Source: Mycolicibacterium moriokaense (GTDB taxonomy: Bacteria > Actinomycetota > Actinomycetes > Mycobacteriales > Mycobacteriaceae). Taken from it: a stretch of 64,000 bases of DNA. Position 1 is the first letter of the stretch. The number at the start of each line of letters is the position of its first letter. The notes below the pieces were generated by a model that made no database searches, was not told where the DNA came from, and saw nothing but the letters and a program-made list of their open reading frames with translations. The translations under genes were made by a program, and so were the position numbers. Positions 7,906 through 16,832 of this stretch are shown here, piece after piece. Location: assembly GCF_003201655.1 (NCBI RefSeq), contig NZ_QJJU01000016.1:1-64000 (forward strand). The letters run 5' to 3'.

Positions 7906-9282
7906 TCAGGAGACTTGGGCTTGGACTAGTTGTGAGACCTGTCCGACGATTTCGTCGACCTCGTCGGTGCTGCGAGCCTCGGCATTGAGCCGCAGCAACG
8001 GCTCGGTGTTGGACATCCGCATGTTGAACCAGCTGCCGTCGCCGAGGTCGACGGTCACGCCGTCAAGGTGGTCGATGGAATGGATGCGATCGCCGAACGA
8101 TTTCAGTACGGCATCGACACACGCCTCGGCGTCGATGACGGTGAAGTTGATCTCGCCGGAGGCTTCGTAGCGCTGGTAGTCCGCCATCATTTCCGACAGT
8201 GGGCGGTCCTGTTCGCCGAGCGCGGCCAGGACGTGCAGGGCGGCCAGCATCCCAGAGTCGGCGCCCCAGAAGTCACGGAAGTAGTAATGCGCTGAGTGCT
8301 CGCCACCGAAAATCGCCCCCGTATCGGCCATCAACCCCTTGATGTAGGAGTGGCCGACGCGCGAGCGCACCGGCGTGCCGCCGCGCTCGACAACCAGTTC
8401 CGGTACCGCCCGAGAGGTGATCAGGTTGTGGATCACCACTGCACCGATCTCCCTGTTCAGTTCCCGCGCCGCAACCAGGGCGGTCACCGCCGACGGGGAA
8501 ACCGGATGCCCCTTTTCGTCGACGACGAAACACCGGTCAGCGTCACCGTCGAAGGCCAGTCCGATATCGGCTCCGGTCTCGACGACGTGGGCCTGCAGGT
8601 CGACGAGGTTGGCAGCGTCGAGCGGGTTGGCCTCGTGGTTGGGGAAGGTGCCGTCAAGCTCGAAGTACAACGGCCGCAGCGTGATTGACGGTATCTCGCC
8701 AAGCACGGCGGGTGTGGTGTGGCCGCCCATGCCGTTGCCGGCGTCGACGGCCACGCGCAGCGGACGCAGCTCGGCCAAGTCGACAAGAGACCGCAGAAAC
8801 TCTCCGTAGTCGGCAAGCACGTCGCGGTCGGAAATCGTGCCGCGCGGCCCGTCGCCGGCAGGCACGCCTGCGATGACGTCCTCGCTGATCTCGGTGAGCC
8901 CGGTGTCCTTGCCGACGGGTTTCGCTCCGGCGCGGCAGAGCTTGATGCCGTTGTAGGCCGCCGGATTATGGCTGGCGGTGAACATGGCGCCGGGACAGTC
9001 CAGCTGTCCCGACGCGAAGTAGAGCTGATCGGTCGACGCCAGCCCGATCCGCACCACATCAAGCCCCTGCGACATAACGCCATCGGCGAACGCTTCAGCC
9101 AGCGACGGCGAGCTCGCCCGCATATCGTGGCCGATCACCACTTGGGTGGCACCGTCACCCATCAGCCGTGCGAAAGCAGCACCGACATCGGTGACGAACT
9201 GTTCGTCGATTTCCTCGCCGACCAGGCCGCGTATGTCATACGCCTTGATGACGCGATGGACAGCCGCGGCGGGCCAAGACAT
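7906..9282 (-). CDS. pmmA: Phosphomannomutase (PmmA / ManB-type)
   Basis: Converts mannose-6-P to mannose-1-P. The 458-residue alpha-D-phosphohexomutase has the phosphoserine loop TASHNP with Ser104, the magnesium site DGDADR (245-250) and the sugar-binding loop GEHSAHYYF (near 333), so all catalytic parts are present. The start MSWPAAAVHRVIKAYDIRG is typical, with AAGGAG upstream. It is the first gene of the operon with the TobH-like gene and manA; the product feeds the GDP-mannose enzyme encoded at 13948-15024. Confidence 0.96.
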   Translation of the reverse strand: MSWPAAAVHRVIKAYDIRGLVGEEIDEQFVTDVGAAFARLMGDGATQVVIGHDMRASSPSLAEAFADGVMSQGLDVVRIGLASTDQLYFASGQLDCPGAMFTASHNPAAYNGIKLCRAGAKPVGKDTGLTEISEDVIAGVPAGDGPRGTISDRDVLADYGEFLRSLVDLAELRPLRVAVDAGNGMGGHTTPAVLGEIPSITLRPLYFELDGTFPNHEANPLDAANLVDLQAHVVETGADIGLAFDGDADRCFVVDEKGHPVSPSAVTALVAARELNREIGAVVIHNLITSRAVPELVVERGGTPVRSRVGHSYIKGLMADTGAIFGGEHSAHYYFRDFWGADSGMLAALHVLAALGEQDRPLSEMMADYQRYEASGEINFTVIDAEACVDAVLKSFGDRIHSIDHLDGVTVDLGDGSWFNMRMSNTEPLLRLNAEARSTDEVDEIVGQVSQLVQAQVS

Positions 9283-9391
9283 AGAACTCCTTGCTGAGGG
9301 GACCGATGGCGCCAGCCTATCCGTCGGGCTGCGGCCACATGCCGACTAGGCCCCGGGATTAGTAGGCGACTACGCCCGGGTTAGACTCGCC

Positions 9392-9811
9392 CTAATCACT
9401 GGGGTCTGGCAACACCCGCAGGTGGCCGCGCCTGCGCCCGGTCGACTCAGGCAGCCGGGCAGCCGGCGCCATCAACGCACCACCGTGCGCACCGGTGACC
9501 GGATCGGAAAACCCTGCGGCCACCCCGTTGATCGGGTGTGCACCGTCGCGCCCCTCACGCACCGCGTCGGCAAGCGCGACCAGATCGTCTTCGTCCGTGT
9601 GCGTGGGCAGCGGGCCGGCGTGACGAACCAGCTCCCACCCGCGCGGCGCCGTTATCCGGCCGGCGTGGACCACGCACAAATCCCACGAATGGGGCTCGGA
9701 GACCGTGGCCAGGGGCCCGACGACGGCCGTCGAATCGGAGTAGACGAAGGTCAGCGTCGCGACCGCATAGTGGGGGCACCCGGGCCGGCAGCAGCGACGG
9801 GGAACGTTCAC
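9392..9811 (-). CDS. DUF3499 protein (Rv3258c-like)
   Basis: A conserved actinobacterial protein of about 139 residues and unknown function. The N-terminal RRCCRPGCPHYAVATL carries a Cys cluster that could bind metal, followed by TFVYSDSTAVVGPL and the HSWDLCVVHAGRITAPRGW core with two more possible ligands. I chose the GTG at 9811 over 9883 because homologues begin near this point and a TANNNT box sits exactly 7 nt upstream, as for a leaderless mRNA. Confidence 0.85.
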   Translation of the reverse strand: MNVPRRCCRPGCPHYAVATLTFVYSDSTAVVGPLATVSEPHSWDLCVVHAGRITAPRGWELVRHAGPLPTHTDEDDLVALADAVREGRDGAHPINGVAAGFSDPVTGAHGGALMAPAARLPESTGRRRGHLRVLPDPSD

Positions 9812-9818
9812 GAACGAG

Positions 9819-9824
9819 AGGCTA
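9819..9824 (-). promoter_or_regulatory. Candidate -10 box (TAGCCT, minus strand) for DUF3499 gene
   Basis: On the minus strand TAGCCT ends 7 nt before the GTG at 9811. Together with the box at 9888 on the other strand it would make a compact divergent leaderless promoter pair. Confidence 0.45.
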
Positions 9825-9887
9825 TCGTGCGCAAACCGCCCAAGTCGCCGGACACGCGCAGCCGCGGGGGCCCCGATCTCCAACCGT

Positions 9888-9893
9888 TACGAT
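9888..9893 (+). promoter_or_regulatory. Candidate -10 box (TACGAT) for zincin-like gene
   Basis: TACGAT ends 6 nt before the GTG at 9900. No ribosome site precedes that GTG, so a leaderless transcript is likely. Confidence 0.45.
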
Positions 9894-9899
9894 CGGGCG

Positions 9900-10364
9900 G
9901 TGCCCGAGTGGAATCTGCGCGGATCACGCCGCGGCCGGGACATGCGCGGCCCGCTTCTTCCGCCGACCGTGCCCGGCTGGCGCAGCAGGGCCGAGCGGTT
10001 CGACATGGCGGTGCTCGAGGCCTATGAACCGATTGAACGACGTTGGCAGGAACGGGTGTCCGGGCTGGACGTCGCGGTCGACGAGATACCCAGGATTTCG
10101 CCGAAGGACCCAGAGGCCGTGCAATGGCCGCCGGAGGTGGTGGCCGATGGGCCGATCGCGCTAGCCCGGCTGATTCCGGCGGGAGTCGATGTCAGGGGTA
10201 ACGCGACACGGGCGCGAATTGTGCTGTTTCGCAAGCCGATCGAGCGACGGGCGAAGGACACCATCGAACTCGCCGAGCTATTGCATGAGGTCTTGGTGGC
10301 TCAGGTGGCCACCTATTTGGGCGTCGAACCTTCTGTCATCGACCCGACGATCGAAGACGAGTAA
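9900..10364 (+). CDS. Zincin-like metallopeptidase-family protein, catalytic motif degenerate (Rv3259-like)
   Basis: A 154-residue protein that resembles the actinobacterial 'metallopeptidase family' zincins (DUF1025-type): GLDVAVDEIPRI, then RIVLFRKPIERRAKD, then the helix where the zinc motif should be. That helix reads LLHEVLVAQVATYLGV, so HExxH has become HEVLVAQ and the second zinc histidine is missing. Peptidase activity is therefore unlikely and the role is unknown. It ends 10 bp before the convergent whiB2 stop. Confidence 0.8.
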   Translation: MPEWNLRGSRRGRDMRGPLLPPTVPGWRSRAERFDMAVLEAYEPIERRWQERVSGLDVAVDEIPRISPKDPEAVQWPPEVVADGPIALARLIPAGVDVRGNATRARIVLFRKPIERRAKDTIELAELLHEVLVAQVATYLGVEPSVIDPTIEDE

Positions 10365-10374
10365 ACCTTCCGGC

Positions 10375-10788
10375 TCAGATGATCCCGCGCTTGAGCCGGC
10401 GGCGCTCCCGCTCGGAGAGGCCGCCCCAGATGCCGAAGCGTTCGTCGTGGGCCAGCGCGTAGTCCAGGCACGCGTCCTTCACCTCGCAACCCAGGCAGAT
10501 TCGCTTGGCTTCGCGGGTCGAGCCGCCCTTCTCGGGGAAAAACGCCTCGGGGTCGGTTTGAGCGCACAACGCCTTCTCTTGCCAGAGATCGTCCTCGGGC
10601 GTGAGTCCCGACATTGCCGGGATTGCCGGCGCCACATCAATCGGCGCGGGCACCAGACTTAGCTGGGGACGCCTAGGCGTCTCGATCGGTGCCCGTCCGT
10701 TATTGGTGTGCGGCGCATTGTCTAGTGAGCCGAGCAGCCGGCTGTCAAACCGGGCCACATGATCGAAATCACTGTGCTCAAAGGACAT
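10375..10788 (-). CDS. whiB2: WhiB-family [4Fe-4S] regulator WhiB2 (WhmD)
   Basis: Iron-sulfur transcription regulator; the M. smegmatis homologue WhmD is needed for septation and division. The 137-residue form has the four cluster cysteines C75, C98, C101 and C107 (CLGCEVKDAC), the GIWGG turn and a basic tail RERRRLKRG. The ATG at 10788 is preferred because AGGAGG lies nine bases upstream; a longer frame to 10941 is probably untranslated leader. Confidence 0.95.
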   Translation of the reverse strand: MSFEHSDFDHVARFDSRLLGSLDNAPHTNNGRAPIETPRRPQLSLVPAPIDVAPAIPAMSGLTPEDDLWQEKALCAQTDPEAFFPEKGGSTREAKRICLGCEVKDACLDYALAHDERFGIWGGLSERERRRLKRGII

Positions 10789-10859
10789 TTTTTTTCGCCT
10801 CCTCACCTGGTGTCGTAGATCGTTAAGTGCAGCCCCGATATTGATATGCGGCCATTTCG

Positions 10860-10879
10860 ATTCGAACATATGATCGAAT
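10860..10879. promoter_or_regulatory. 20-bp near-perfect palindrome upstream of whiB2
   Basis: ATTCGAACATATGATCGAAT is palindromic at 9 of 10 positions. It lies 72-91 bp upstream of the whiB2 ATG in the AT-richer gap shared with fbiA. It looks like an operator for a dimeric regulator; the regulator is unknown. Confidence 0.45.
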
Positions 10880-11082
10880 CTCGGTCTGCGACACCGAAAC
10901 CGGCCGGCCAACCGCGAAATGACACTGGTGTGATTACACACGCGTTAGCTGCCGGGGTCAAGCGCTAGAACAGAAATACATACCATTCCGTGACACGAAT
11001 TCGGCGCGTCGGAACCTCGGCGTGTCTCTCACACCCACCGTGCCCGAACGCGTCACCGCCGCACCGCCTAATGTCGGTCGAT

Positions 11083-12081
11083 GTGAAGGTCACGGTTCTG
11101 GTCGGTGGTGTCGGCGGCGCCCGCTTCCTGATCGGCGTGCAGCGCCTGCTGGGGCTCGGCGGGTTTTCCGATGGGTCCCAATCGGATAACGAACTGACCG
11201 CGATCGTCAACGTCGGCGACGACGCCTGGATGTACGGCGTCAGGATCTGCCCGGATCTCGACACCTGTATGTACACCCTTGGCGGCGGCATCGATCCCGA
11301 ACGGGGATGGGGACGCCGCGACGAAACCTGGCACGCGAAAGAGGAACTCGCCGCCTATGGCGTTCAGCCGGATTGGTTCGGCCTCGGGGATCGCGATCTG
11401 GCCACCCACCTCGTCCGCACCCAGATGTTGCGGGCCGGTTATCCGCTGTCACAGGTGACCGAGGCGCTATGTGATCGGTGGAAGCCCGGCGCGCGGTTGC
11501 TTCCCGCCAGCGACGACCGCAGCGAAACCCACGTCGTCATCACCGATCCCGGCCCGGGTGATCAGGCTGGCGAGAAGCGGGCCATCCATTTCGAAGAATG
11601 GTGGGTGCGCTACCGCGCTCAGGTACCGACCCACAGCTTCGCGTTCGTGGGCGCCGATGCGGCCACCGCCGGCCCCGGCGTCGCTGAAGCCATCGAAACC
11701 GCGGATGTGGTGCTGCTCGCGCCGTCCAACCCGGTGGTGAGCATCGGCGCGATCCTGGCCCTGCCCGGGATCCGTAGCGCGCTGCGCTCGACGTCGGCAC
11801 GGGTCATCGGCTACTCCCCCATCATCGGGGGAAAGCCACTGCGCGGCATGGCCGACGAATGCCTTCGGGTGATCGGAGTGGCCAGCACATCAGAAGCGGT
11901 CGGCGACCACTACGGGGCCCGCTCCGGCGTCGGCATCCTCGACGGCTGGCTGGTGCACGAGGGCGACCACGCCGATATCGACGGCGTCGAGGTGCGGTCG
12001 GTACCGCTGCTAATGACCGACCCTGATACGACGGCCGAAATGGTGCGCGCAGGAATGGATCTGGCGGGGGTAAAGCCATGA
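11083..12081 (+). CDS. fbiA: 2-phospho-L-lactate transferase FbiA (CofD)
   Basis: Coenzyme F420 biosynthesis: transfers the phospho-lactyl-type (or phosphoenolpyruvyl) group from its GDP-activated donor to the deazaflavin FO. The N-terminus VKVTVLVGGVGGARFL is the CofD nucleotide-binding loop; VGDDAWMYGVRICPDLDTC and RDLATHLVRTQMLRAGYPL are hallmark segments. GTG at 11083 gives the usual MKVTVL-type start (332 residues); an in-frame ATG at 11071 is possible. The last codon overlaps fbiB as ATGA. Confidence 0.95.
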   Translation: MKVTVLVGGVGGARFLIGVQRLLGLGGFSDGSQSDNELTAIVNVGDDAWMYGVRICPDLDTCMYTLGGGIDPERGWGRRDETWHAKEELAAYGVQPDWFGLGDRDLATHLVRTQMLRAGYPLSQVTEALCDRWKPGARLLPASDDRSETHVVITDPGPGDQAGEKRAIHFEEWWVRYRAQVPTHSFAFVGADAATAGPGVAEAIETADVVLLAPSNPVVSIGAILALPGIRSALRSTSARVIGYSPIIGGKPLRGMADECLRVIGVASTSEAVGDHYGARSGVGILDGWLVHEGDHADIDGVEVRSVPLLMTDPDTTAEMVRAGMDLAGVKP

Positions 12082-13418
12082 CGGAGCACGGCTCGGCCGC
12101 GGCGGTCGAGATGCTTCCGGTGCCCGGGCTACCCGAGTTCCGGCCTGGCGACGACCTCGCCGGGGCCATCGCGGGGGCCGCACCGTGGCTGCGGGACAAT
12201 GACATCGTGGTGGTCACCAGCAAGGTGATGTCCAAGTGTGAGGGGCGAATCGTCGATGCACCCGTCGACCCGGAGGAGCGAGACGCGCTGCGGCGCAAGC
12301 TGATCGATGCCGAGGCTGTCCGGGTGCTCGCTCGCAAGGGCCGCACACTGATCACCGAGAATGCGATCGGTTTGGTGCAGGCCGCCGCTGGAGTCGATGG
12401 CTCCAACGTCGATGCCGGTGAGCTCGCACTGCTTCCGGTAGACCCCGACGCCAGCGCAGCCGCGCTGCGTACGGGATTGCAGGAACAACTGGGCGTCACC
12501 GTAGGCGTCGTGGTCACCGACACCATGGGCCGGGCCTGGCGCAACGGCCAGACCGACTTCGCGATCGGGGCCGCAGGCCTGACTGTGCTGCACGGCTACG
12601 CGGGATCGGTGGACCGGCACGGCAACGAGCTGATCGTCACCGAGATCGCCGTCGCCGACGAGATCGCCGCGGCCGCCGATTTGGTCAAGGGCAAGCTGAC
12701 CGACATACCTGTAGCGGTGGTGCGCGGACTCACGCTGTCCGACAACGGATCCAATGCCCGCACTCTGCTGCGACCCGGTGAGGACGACCTGTTCTGGCTG
12801 GGCACCGAGGAGGCGATCGCCCTCGGCCGCGGCCAGGCCCAACTACTGCGGCGGTCGGTACGCCAATTCAGCGCCGAGCCGGTCGCACCCGAACTGGTCG
12901 AAGCCGCCGTCGCAGAAGCGCTGACGGCGCCTGCACCGCACCACACCCGGCCCGTCCGGTTCGTCTGGATGCAGGATCCGGCCAAGCGGCTGGCACTGCT
13001 GGACAGGATGAAGGCCAAGTGGCACGCCGACTTGACCGGCGACGGCAGACCCGACGACGTCGTCAAGCGCCGCGTCGGCCGTGGCCAGATCCTCTACGAC
13101 GCACCCGAACTCGTCATCCCGTTCATGGTTCCCGACGGTGCGCACAGCTATTCCGACACCGCCCGGACCGCCGCCGAGCACACCATGTTCACGGTCGCTG
13201 TCGGCGCCGCCGTGCAGGCCCTACTGGTGGCGCTCGCCGTTCGGGGCGTCGGCAGCTGCTGGATCGGTTCCACCATCTTCGCCGCCGACCTGGTCCGCGA
13301 TGAACTTGCGCTGCCCGCCGACTGGGAACCGCTGGGCGCCATCGCCATTGGATATCCGAACGAACCGTCGGGGCCTCGCGATCCGCTGCCGACCGACGGC
13401 CTGCTGGTGATCAAGTGA
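12078..13418 (+). CDS. fbiB: F420:L-glutamate ligase / dehydro-F420 reductase FbiB
   Basis: Bifunctional protein of 446 residues. The N-terminal half is a CofE-type gamma-glutamyl ligase that adds the polyglutamate tail to F420-0 (VVVTSKVMSKCEGR, TDTMGRAWRNGQTDFAIG). The C-terminal half (from about residue 255, RRSVRQFSAEPVAPELVE) is a nitroreductase-fold FMN domain. The ATG overlaps the fbiA stop, and its TGA overlaps the next GTG, so the three genes are probably translated together. Confidence 0.95.
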   Translation: MTEHGSAAAVEMLPVPGLPEFRPGDDLAGAIAGAAPWLRDNDIVVVTSKVMSKCEGRIVDAPVDPEERDALRRKLIDAEAVRVLARKGRTLITENAIGLVQAAAGVDGSNVDAGELALLPVDPDASAAALRTGLQEQLGVTVGVVVTDTMGRAWRNGQTDFAIGAAGLTVLHGYAGSVDRHGNELIVTEIAVADEIAAAADLVKGKLTDIPVAVVRGLTLSDNGSNARTLLRPGEDDLFWLGTEEAIALGRGQAQLLRRSVRQFSAEPVAPELVEAAVAEALTAPAPHHTRPVRFVWMQDPAKRLALLDRMKAKWHADLTGDGRPDDVVKRRVGRGQILYDAPELVIPFMVPDGAHSYSDTARTAAEHTMFTVAVGAAVQALLVALAVRGVGSCWIGSTIFAADLVRDELALPADWEPLGAIAIGYPNEPSGPRDPLPTDGLLVIK

Positions 13419-13966
13419 GCCTGCACGCGTCAGCCGTCGAGATGTTGACCGATTGGCGCGCACCCGATCCCGGCCAGGACACGCTGCGCCACGCCGTGCT
13501 GGCGTTCCTTGCTGCGCGCGGCAACGGCTGCCTTCGCGAATGCGTGCCCGGTCATGTCACCGGATCCGCGCTCGTCCTCGACCACACCGGCACGCATGCG
13601 TTGCTGACGCTGCACCCACGCTTCGGGCGGTGGCTGCAACTGGGCGGGCACTGTGAGGACACCGACGCCGATATCCTCGCCGCCGCGCTACGCGAAGCCA
13701 CCGAGGAATCCGGCATCGACGATCTCACCATCGACGCCGAACTGGCCGCGTTGCACGTGCACCCCGTCACCTGCTCGCTGGGAGTGCCTACCCGTCACCT
13801 CGACATGCAGTTCATCGCGCGTGCGCCGCGCGACGCCGTAATCGCTTGCAGCGATGAGTCTTTGGATCTGCGTTGGTGGCCGCTTAACGCGCTGCCCGAC
13901 GACTGCGACTTCGGCCTGACCCAGCTGGCTGCGGCGGCGAGGAGCCGTCAGACGTCGGTCGAGTAG
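13415..13966 (+). CDS. NUDIX hydrolase
   Basis: A 183-residue Nudix-fold protein. The box ends in REATEESGI and is preceded by GGHCEDTDADILAAAL; spacing from the first Gly to REA is one residue off the canonical 23-residue motif, so metal binding may differ slightly. The substrate is unknown. The GTG overlaps the fbiB stop (GTGA), hinting at a role with F420 or as a housekeeping pyrophosphatase. The 3' end overlaps the convergent manB gene by 19 bp. Confidence 0.8.
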   Translation: MSLHASAVEMLTDWRAPDPGQDTLRHAVLAFLAARGNGCLRECVPGHVTGSALVLDHTGTHALLTLHPRFGRWLQLGGHCEDTDADILAAALREATEESGIDDLTIDAELAALHVHPVTCSLGVPTRHLDMQFIARAPRDAVIACSDESLDLRWWPLNALPDDCDFGLTQLAAAARSRQTSVE

Positions 13967-15024
13967 CGGATGCCGCCGTCGGGGATGGTGATCCCTGGCC
14001 ACACCCTGGCGCCGCGCAGGAGTTCACAGCGCGCGCCGATGTCGGCACCGTCACCGATGACGCCGTCGCGGATCAGCGCGCGCGGCCCGATGCGGGCACC
14101 GAAGCCGATGATCGAGCGCTCGACCACCGCGCCCGCCCCGATCTGGGCGCCGTCGAAGATCACCGCGCCGTCCAGTCGGGCGCCTGCGCCAATCTCCGCG
14201 CCGCGGCCGACCACCGTGCCGCCGATCAGCAGTGCGCCGGGTGAGACGCTCGCGCCGTCGTGCACAAGCATCTCGCCGCGCTGACCGCCGAGCGCGGGCG
14301 ACGGCACGATACCGCGGACCAGGTCGGCCGAGCCGCGCACGAAATCGTCGGGGGTGCCCATGTCACGCCAGTACGTGGCGTCGACGTAGCCGCACACCTT
14401 CAGCCCGTCCGACAACAGCTGTGGGAATACCTCACGCTCAACCGACACCACGCGGCCCTTGGGGATCCTGTCGAACACCGCGCGTTCGAACACGTAGCTG
14501 CCGGCGTTGACCTGATCAGTGGGTGGGTCCTGGGTCTTCTCCAGGAACGCGGTCACCACGCCGTCGGCGTCGGTCGGCACACAGCCGAACGCGCGGGGAT
14601 CCCCGACACGCACCAGGTGCAGCGTGACGTCGGCGCCGCTGTTCTCGTGGCACTTCATCAGTGCGCCCAGGTCGGCGCCGGACAGCACGTCCCCGTTGAA
14701 GATCAGGGCGGTCTCGTGCCGCAGCTTCGACGCCACGTTGGCGAGGGCGCCGCCGGTGCCCAGCGGCTCGCGCTCGACGACATACTCGATCTGCAGGCCG
14801 AGCTTGGATCCGTCGCCGAACTCCGACTCGAACACGCCCGCCTTGTAGGACGTGCCCAGCACCACGTGTTCGATGCCTGCGTCGGCGATGCGCGACAACA
14901 GGTGGGTCAGAAACGGCAAACCGGCGGTCGGCAGCATCGGCTTCGGCGCCGACAGCGTCAACGGTCGCAGCCGGGTGCCCTGACCGCCCACCAGAACAAC
15001 GGCGTCGACCTTCGAGGGATCCAC
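13948..15024 (-). CDS. manB: Mannose-1-phosphate guanylyltransferase (Rv3264c-like, manB/rmlA2)
   Basis: Makes GDP-mannose from GTP and mannose-1-P for mannans, PIMs and glycoproteins. The 358-residue protein has an N-terminal nucleotidyltransferase domain with VVLVGGQGTRLRPLT (residues 9-23) and the KPM lysine, then a C-terminal left-handed beta-helix of hexapeptide repeats (about 250-350). GTG start at 15024, 2 bp after wbbL stops; rmlD-wbbL-manB form one operon. It is also a candidate to activate heptose-1-P for the 31.9-52.8 kb cluster (inference). Confidence 0.92.
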   Translation of the reverse strand: MDPSKVDAVVLVGGQGTRLRPLTLSAPKPMLPTAGLPFLTHLLSRIADAGIEHVVLGTSYKAGVFESEFGDGSKLGLQIEYVVEREPLGTGGALANVASKLRHETALIFNGDVLSGADLGALMKCHENSGADVTLHLVRVGDPRAFGCVPTDADGVVTAFLEKTQDPPTDQVNAGSYVFERAVFDRIPKGRVVSVEREVFPQLLSDGLKVCGYVDATYWRDMGTPDDFVRGSADLVRGIVPSPALGGQRGEMLVHDGASVSPGALLIGGTVVGRGAEIGAGARLDGAVIFDGAQIGAGAVVERSIIGFGARIGPRALIRDGVIGDGADIGARCELLRGARVWPGITIPDGGIRYSTDV

Positions 15025-15026
15025 TG

Positions 15027-15899
15027 CTAGCCCTGTCCTTTCGTCTTGCGGCGGGAACTATGGACCACCAGGCCCCCGCGCGCAGCGAGTGCGGCCCTTA
15101 TTGTCCATCGCAATGGCGCCTGCCACTGCTTCGAATGCCGATCCGCCAGGAAAGTGTAGGTGCTTGTGTGGTGGGCCGCCAAGTTGCGGGCCGGGTCGCG
15201 GCCGGTCGCGTGGCCCTTGTCGTGCAAAATCTCCGCCGACGGTACATATACGTTCTGCCATCCCGCCTTGCCGAGGCGATCACCCAGGTCGACGTCCTCC
15301 ATGTACATGAAATAACGCTCGTCGAAGCCCGAAACCTCATCGAACGCGGAGCGCCTCAGCAACAGGCACGACCCGGACAGCCAGCCGACCGGGCGTTCGC
15401 TGGGCTCGGTTCGCTCCTGCCGGTATTCGGCCGTCCACGGGTTGGATTTCCAGAACGGGCCCACGACCGCGTGCATGCCGCCGCGGATCAGGCTTGGCAG
15501 GTGTCGCGCCGACGGGTACACCGAGCCGTCGGGGTCGCGGATCAACGGCCCCAGCGACCCCGCCCTCGGCCAGCGTTCGGCCGCTTCGAGCAACATGTCG
15601 ATGCTGCGGGGGCCCCACTGCACGTCTGGGTTGGCGACCACCACAAACTCCGACTCCGGCGTGACCTCCGCGACCGCCCGGTTCGCCGCGGCGCCGTAGC
15701 CCAGATTGCCGCCGGTGCGCAGCAGTCGGGCATTGGGATAGCGCTGCACCGCTTCTTCCGGCGCACCGTCGGTCGAACCGTTGTCGGCCATGATCACGGT
15801 CACGGGGCGCTCCGTCGCGTGCGAGAGCGTCGCAAGGAAGCGGTCGAGGTGCGGCCCCGGCGAATACGTCACCGTTACTACCGTCAGACCATCGCTCAC
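15027..15899 (-). CDS. wbbL: dTDP-Rha:GlcNAc-PP-decaprenol rhamnosyltransferase WbbL
   Basis: GT2-family enzyme that adds L-rhamnose to decaprenyl-PP-GlcNAc and so forms the linker between peptidoglycan and arabinogalactan; essential in mycobacteria. The 290-residue protein has VVTVTYSPGPHLDRFL at the start, ADNGSTDG near residue 37, NLGYGAAANRA, the metal-site-like VVANPDVQWGP and the acceptor region MYMEDVDLGDRL. GTG at 15899 overlaps the rmlD stop as GTGA, which decides the start over 15956. Confidence 0.95.
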   Translation of the reverse strand: MSDGLTVVTVTYSPGPHLDRFLATLSHATERPVTVIMADNGSTDGAPEEAVQRYPNARLLRTGGNLGYGAAANRAVAEVTPESEFVVVANPDVQWGPRSIDMLLEAAERWPRAGSLGPLIRDPDGSVYPSARHLPSLIRGGMHAVVGPFWKSNPWTAEYRQERTEPSERPVGWLSGSCLLLRRSAFDEVSGFDERYFMYMEDVDLGDRLGKAGWQNVYVPSAEILHDKGHATGRDPARNLAAHHTSTYTFLADRHSKQWQAPLRWTIRAALAARGGLVVHSSRRKTKGQG

Positions 15900-16765
15900 G
15901 GCGTAGAGGGTAATGGGCCGGCGGAGGCGAGCGCGCCAGCCAGCGCCTCGCGCCATGGTCGAAGCACGGTCAACCCCGCCGCGGCGGACTGCCGTGAAGC
16001 CAACGCCGAGTACAGCGGCCGGGGGGCAGGACGCGGATGGGCGTCGGTAGCGACGGGGCGGACGCGCTCCGGATCGGCGCCGACGGCCTCGAATACCGCA
16101 CGGGCCTGGTCGAATCGGCTGGCCTCGCCGTCGTTGGCGGCATGCAACAGCGGTTCGCGGATGGCGCCGTCAGCGATCTCGAGCAGCGCGCCGACCAAAT
16201 CACCGACGTAGGTTGGTGAGCCGATTTGGTCGGCCACCACATCCACCGGTCCGTCGCCGGCCGCCAGCCGGCGCATCACGGCGGCGAAGTCGCTGCCATC
16301 GCCGCCTTCGTAGACCCAGGCGGTCCTGACGACGTGCGCGTCGGGCATCGCGGCCAGCACCAGCAGCTCGCCTGCCAGCTTGGTGCGCCCGTACACGCTC
16401 AGCGGCCCTGTTTCGTCGTCGATCTCATACGGGTGGCGCTGAGCGCCGGAAAACACGTAGTCGGTGGAGATGTGGATGAGATCCGCGCCGGCGCGGGCAC
16501 AGGCGTGCGCAACGTACTCGGGCCCCACGGCATTCACGGCGTGCGCCCGTTCCTGATCCTGTTCGGCAGCGTCGACCTTGGTGTAGGCGGCGCAGTTCAC
16601 CACGACGTCACCGGCCTGAATGAAACGTTCAGCAGCCGCCGGGTCGGTGATATCCCACTCCGCCGACGTCAGCGCCAGCACGTTGCGGCCCTGCCTGTGG
16701 GCCTGAGCTGCCAAGAAACGCCCAACCATGCCACCGGCGCCGGAGATAACGATTCGGTCTGGCAT
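15896..16765 (-). CDS. rmlD: dTDP-4-dehydrorhamnose reductase RmlD
   Basis: Last step of dTDP-L-rhamnose synthesis. The 289-residue extended SDR has the NAD(P) loop ISGAGGMVGRFLA at residues 7-19, NCAAYTKVDAAE, the STDYVFSGA segment and the catalytic YGRTK. The ATG at 16765 starts the known MPDRIVISGAGG N-terminus; longer upstream frames overlap the LCP gene and are not coding. It is the first gene of the rmlD-wbbL-manB operon and diverges from the LCP gene. Confidence 0.95.
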   Translation of the reverse strand: MPDRIVISGAGGMVGRFLAAQAHRQGRNVLALTSAEWDITDPAAAERFIQAGDVVVNCAAYTKVDAAEQDQERAHAVNAVGPEYVAHACARAGADLIHISTDYVFSGAQRHPYEIDDETGPLSVYGRTKLAGELLVLAAMPDAHVVRTAWVYEGGDGSDFAAVMRRLAAGDGPVDVVADQIGSPTYVGDLVGALLEIADGAIREPLLHAANDGEASRFDQARAVFEAVGADPERVRPVATDAHPRPAPRPLYSALASRQSAAAGLTVLRPWREALAGALASAGPLPSTP

Positions 16766-16820
16766 GCCGTCGAGTCTGGCACGCCGACCCGAGCTACCGG
16801 GTCTGCGCCTACATCGCAAG

Positions 16821-16826
16821 TAGCCT
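16821..16826 (+). promoter_or_regulatory. Candidate -10 box (TAGCCT) for the LCP gene
   Basis: TAGCCT ends 6 nt before the ATG at 16833, which lacks a clear ribosome site; consistent with a leaderless mRNA. Confidence 0.45.
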
Positions 16827-16832
16827 GGGCAG

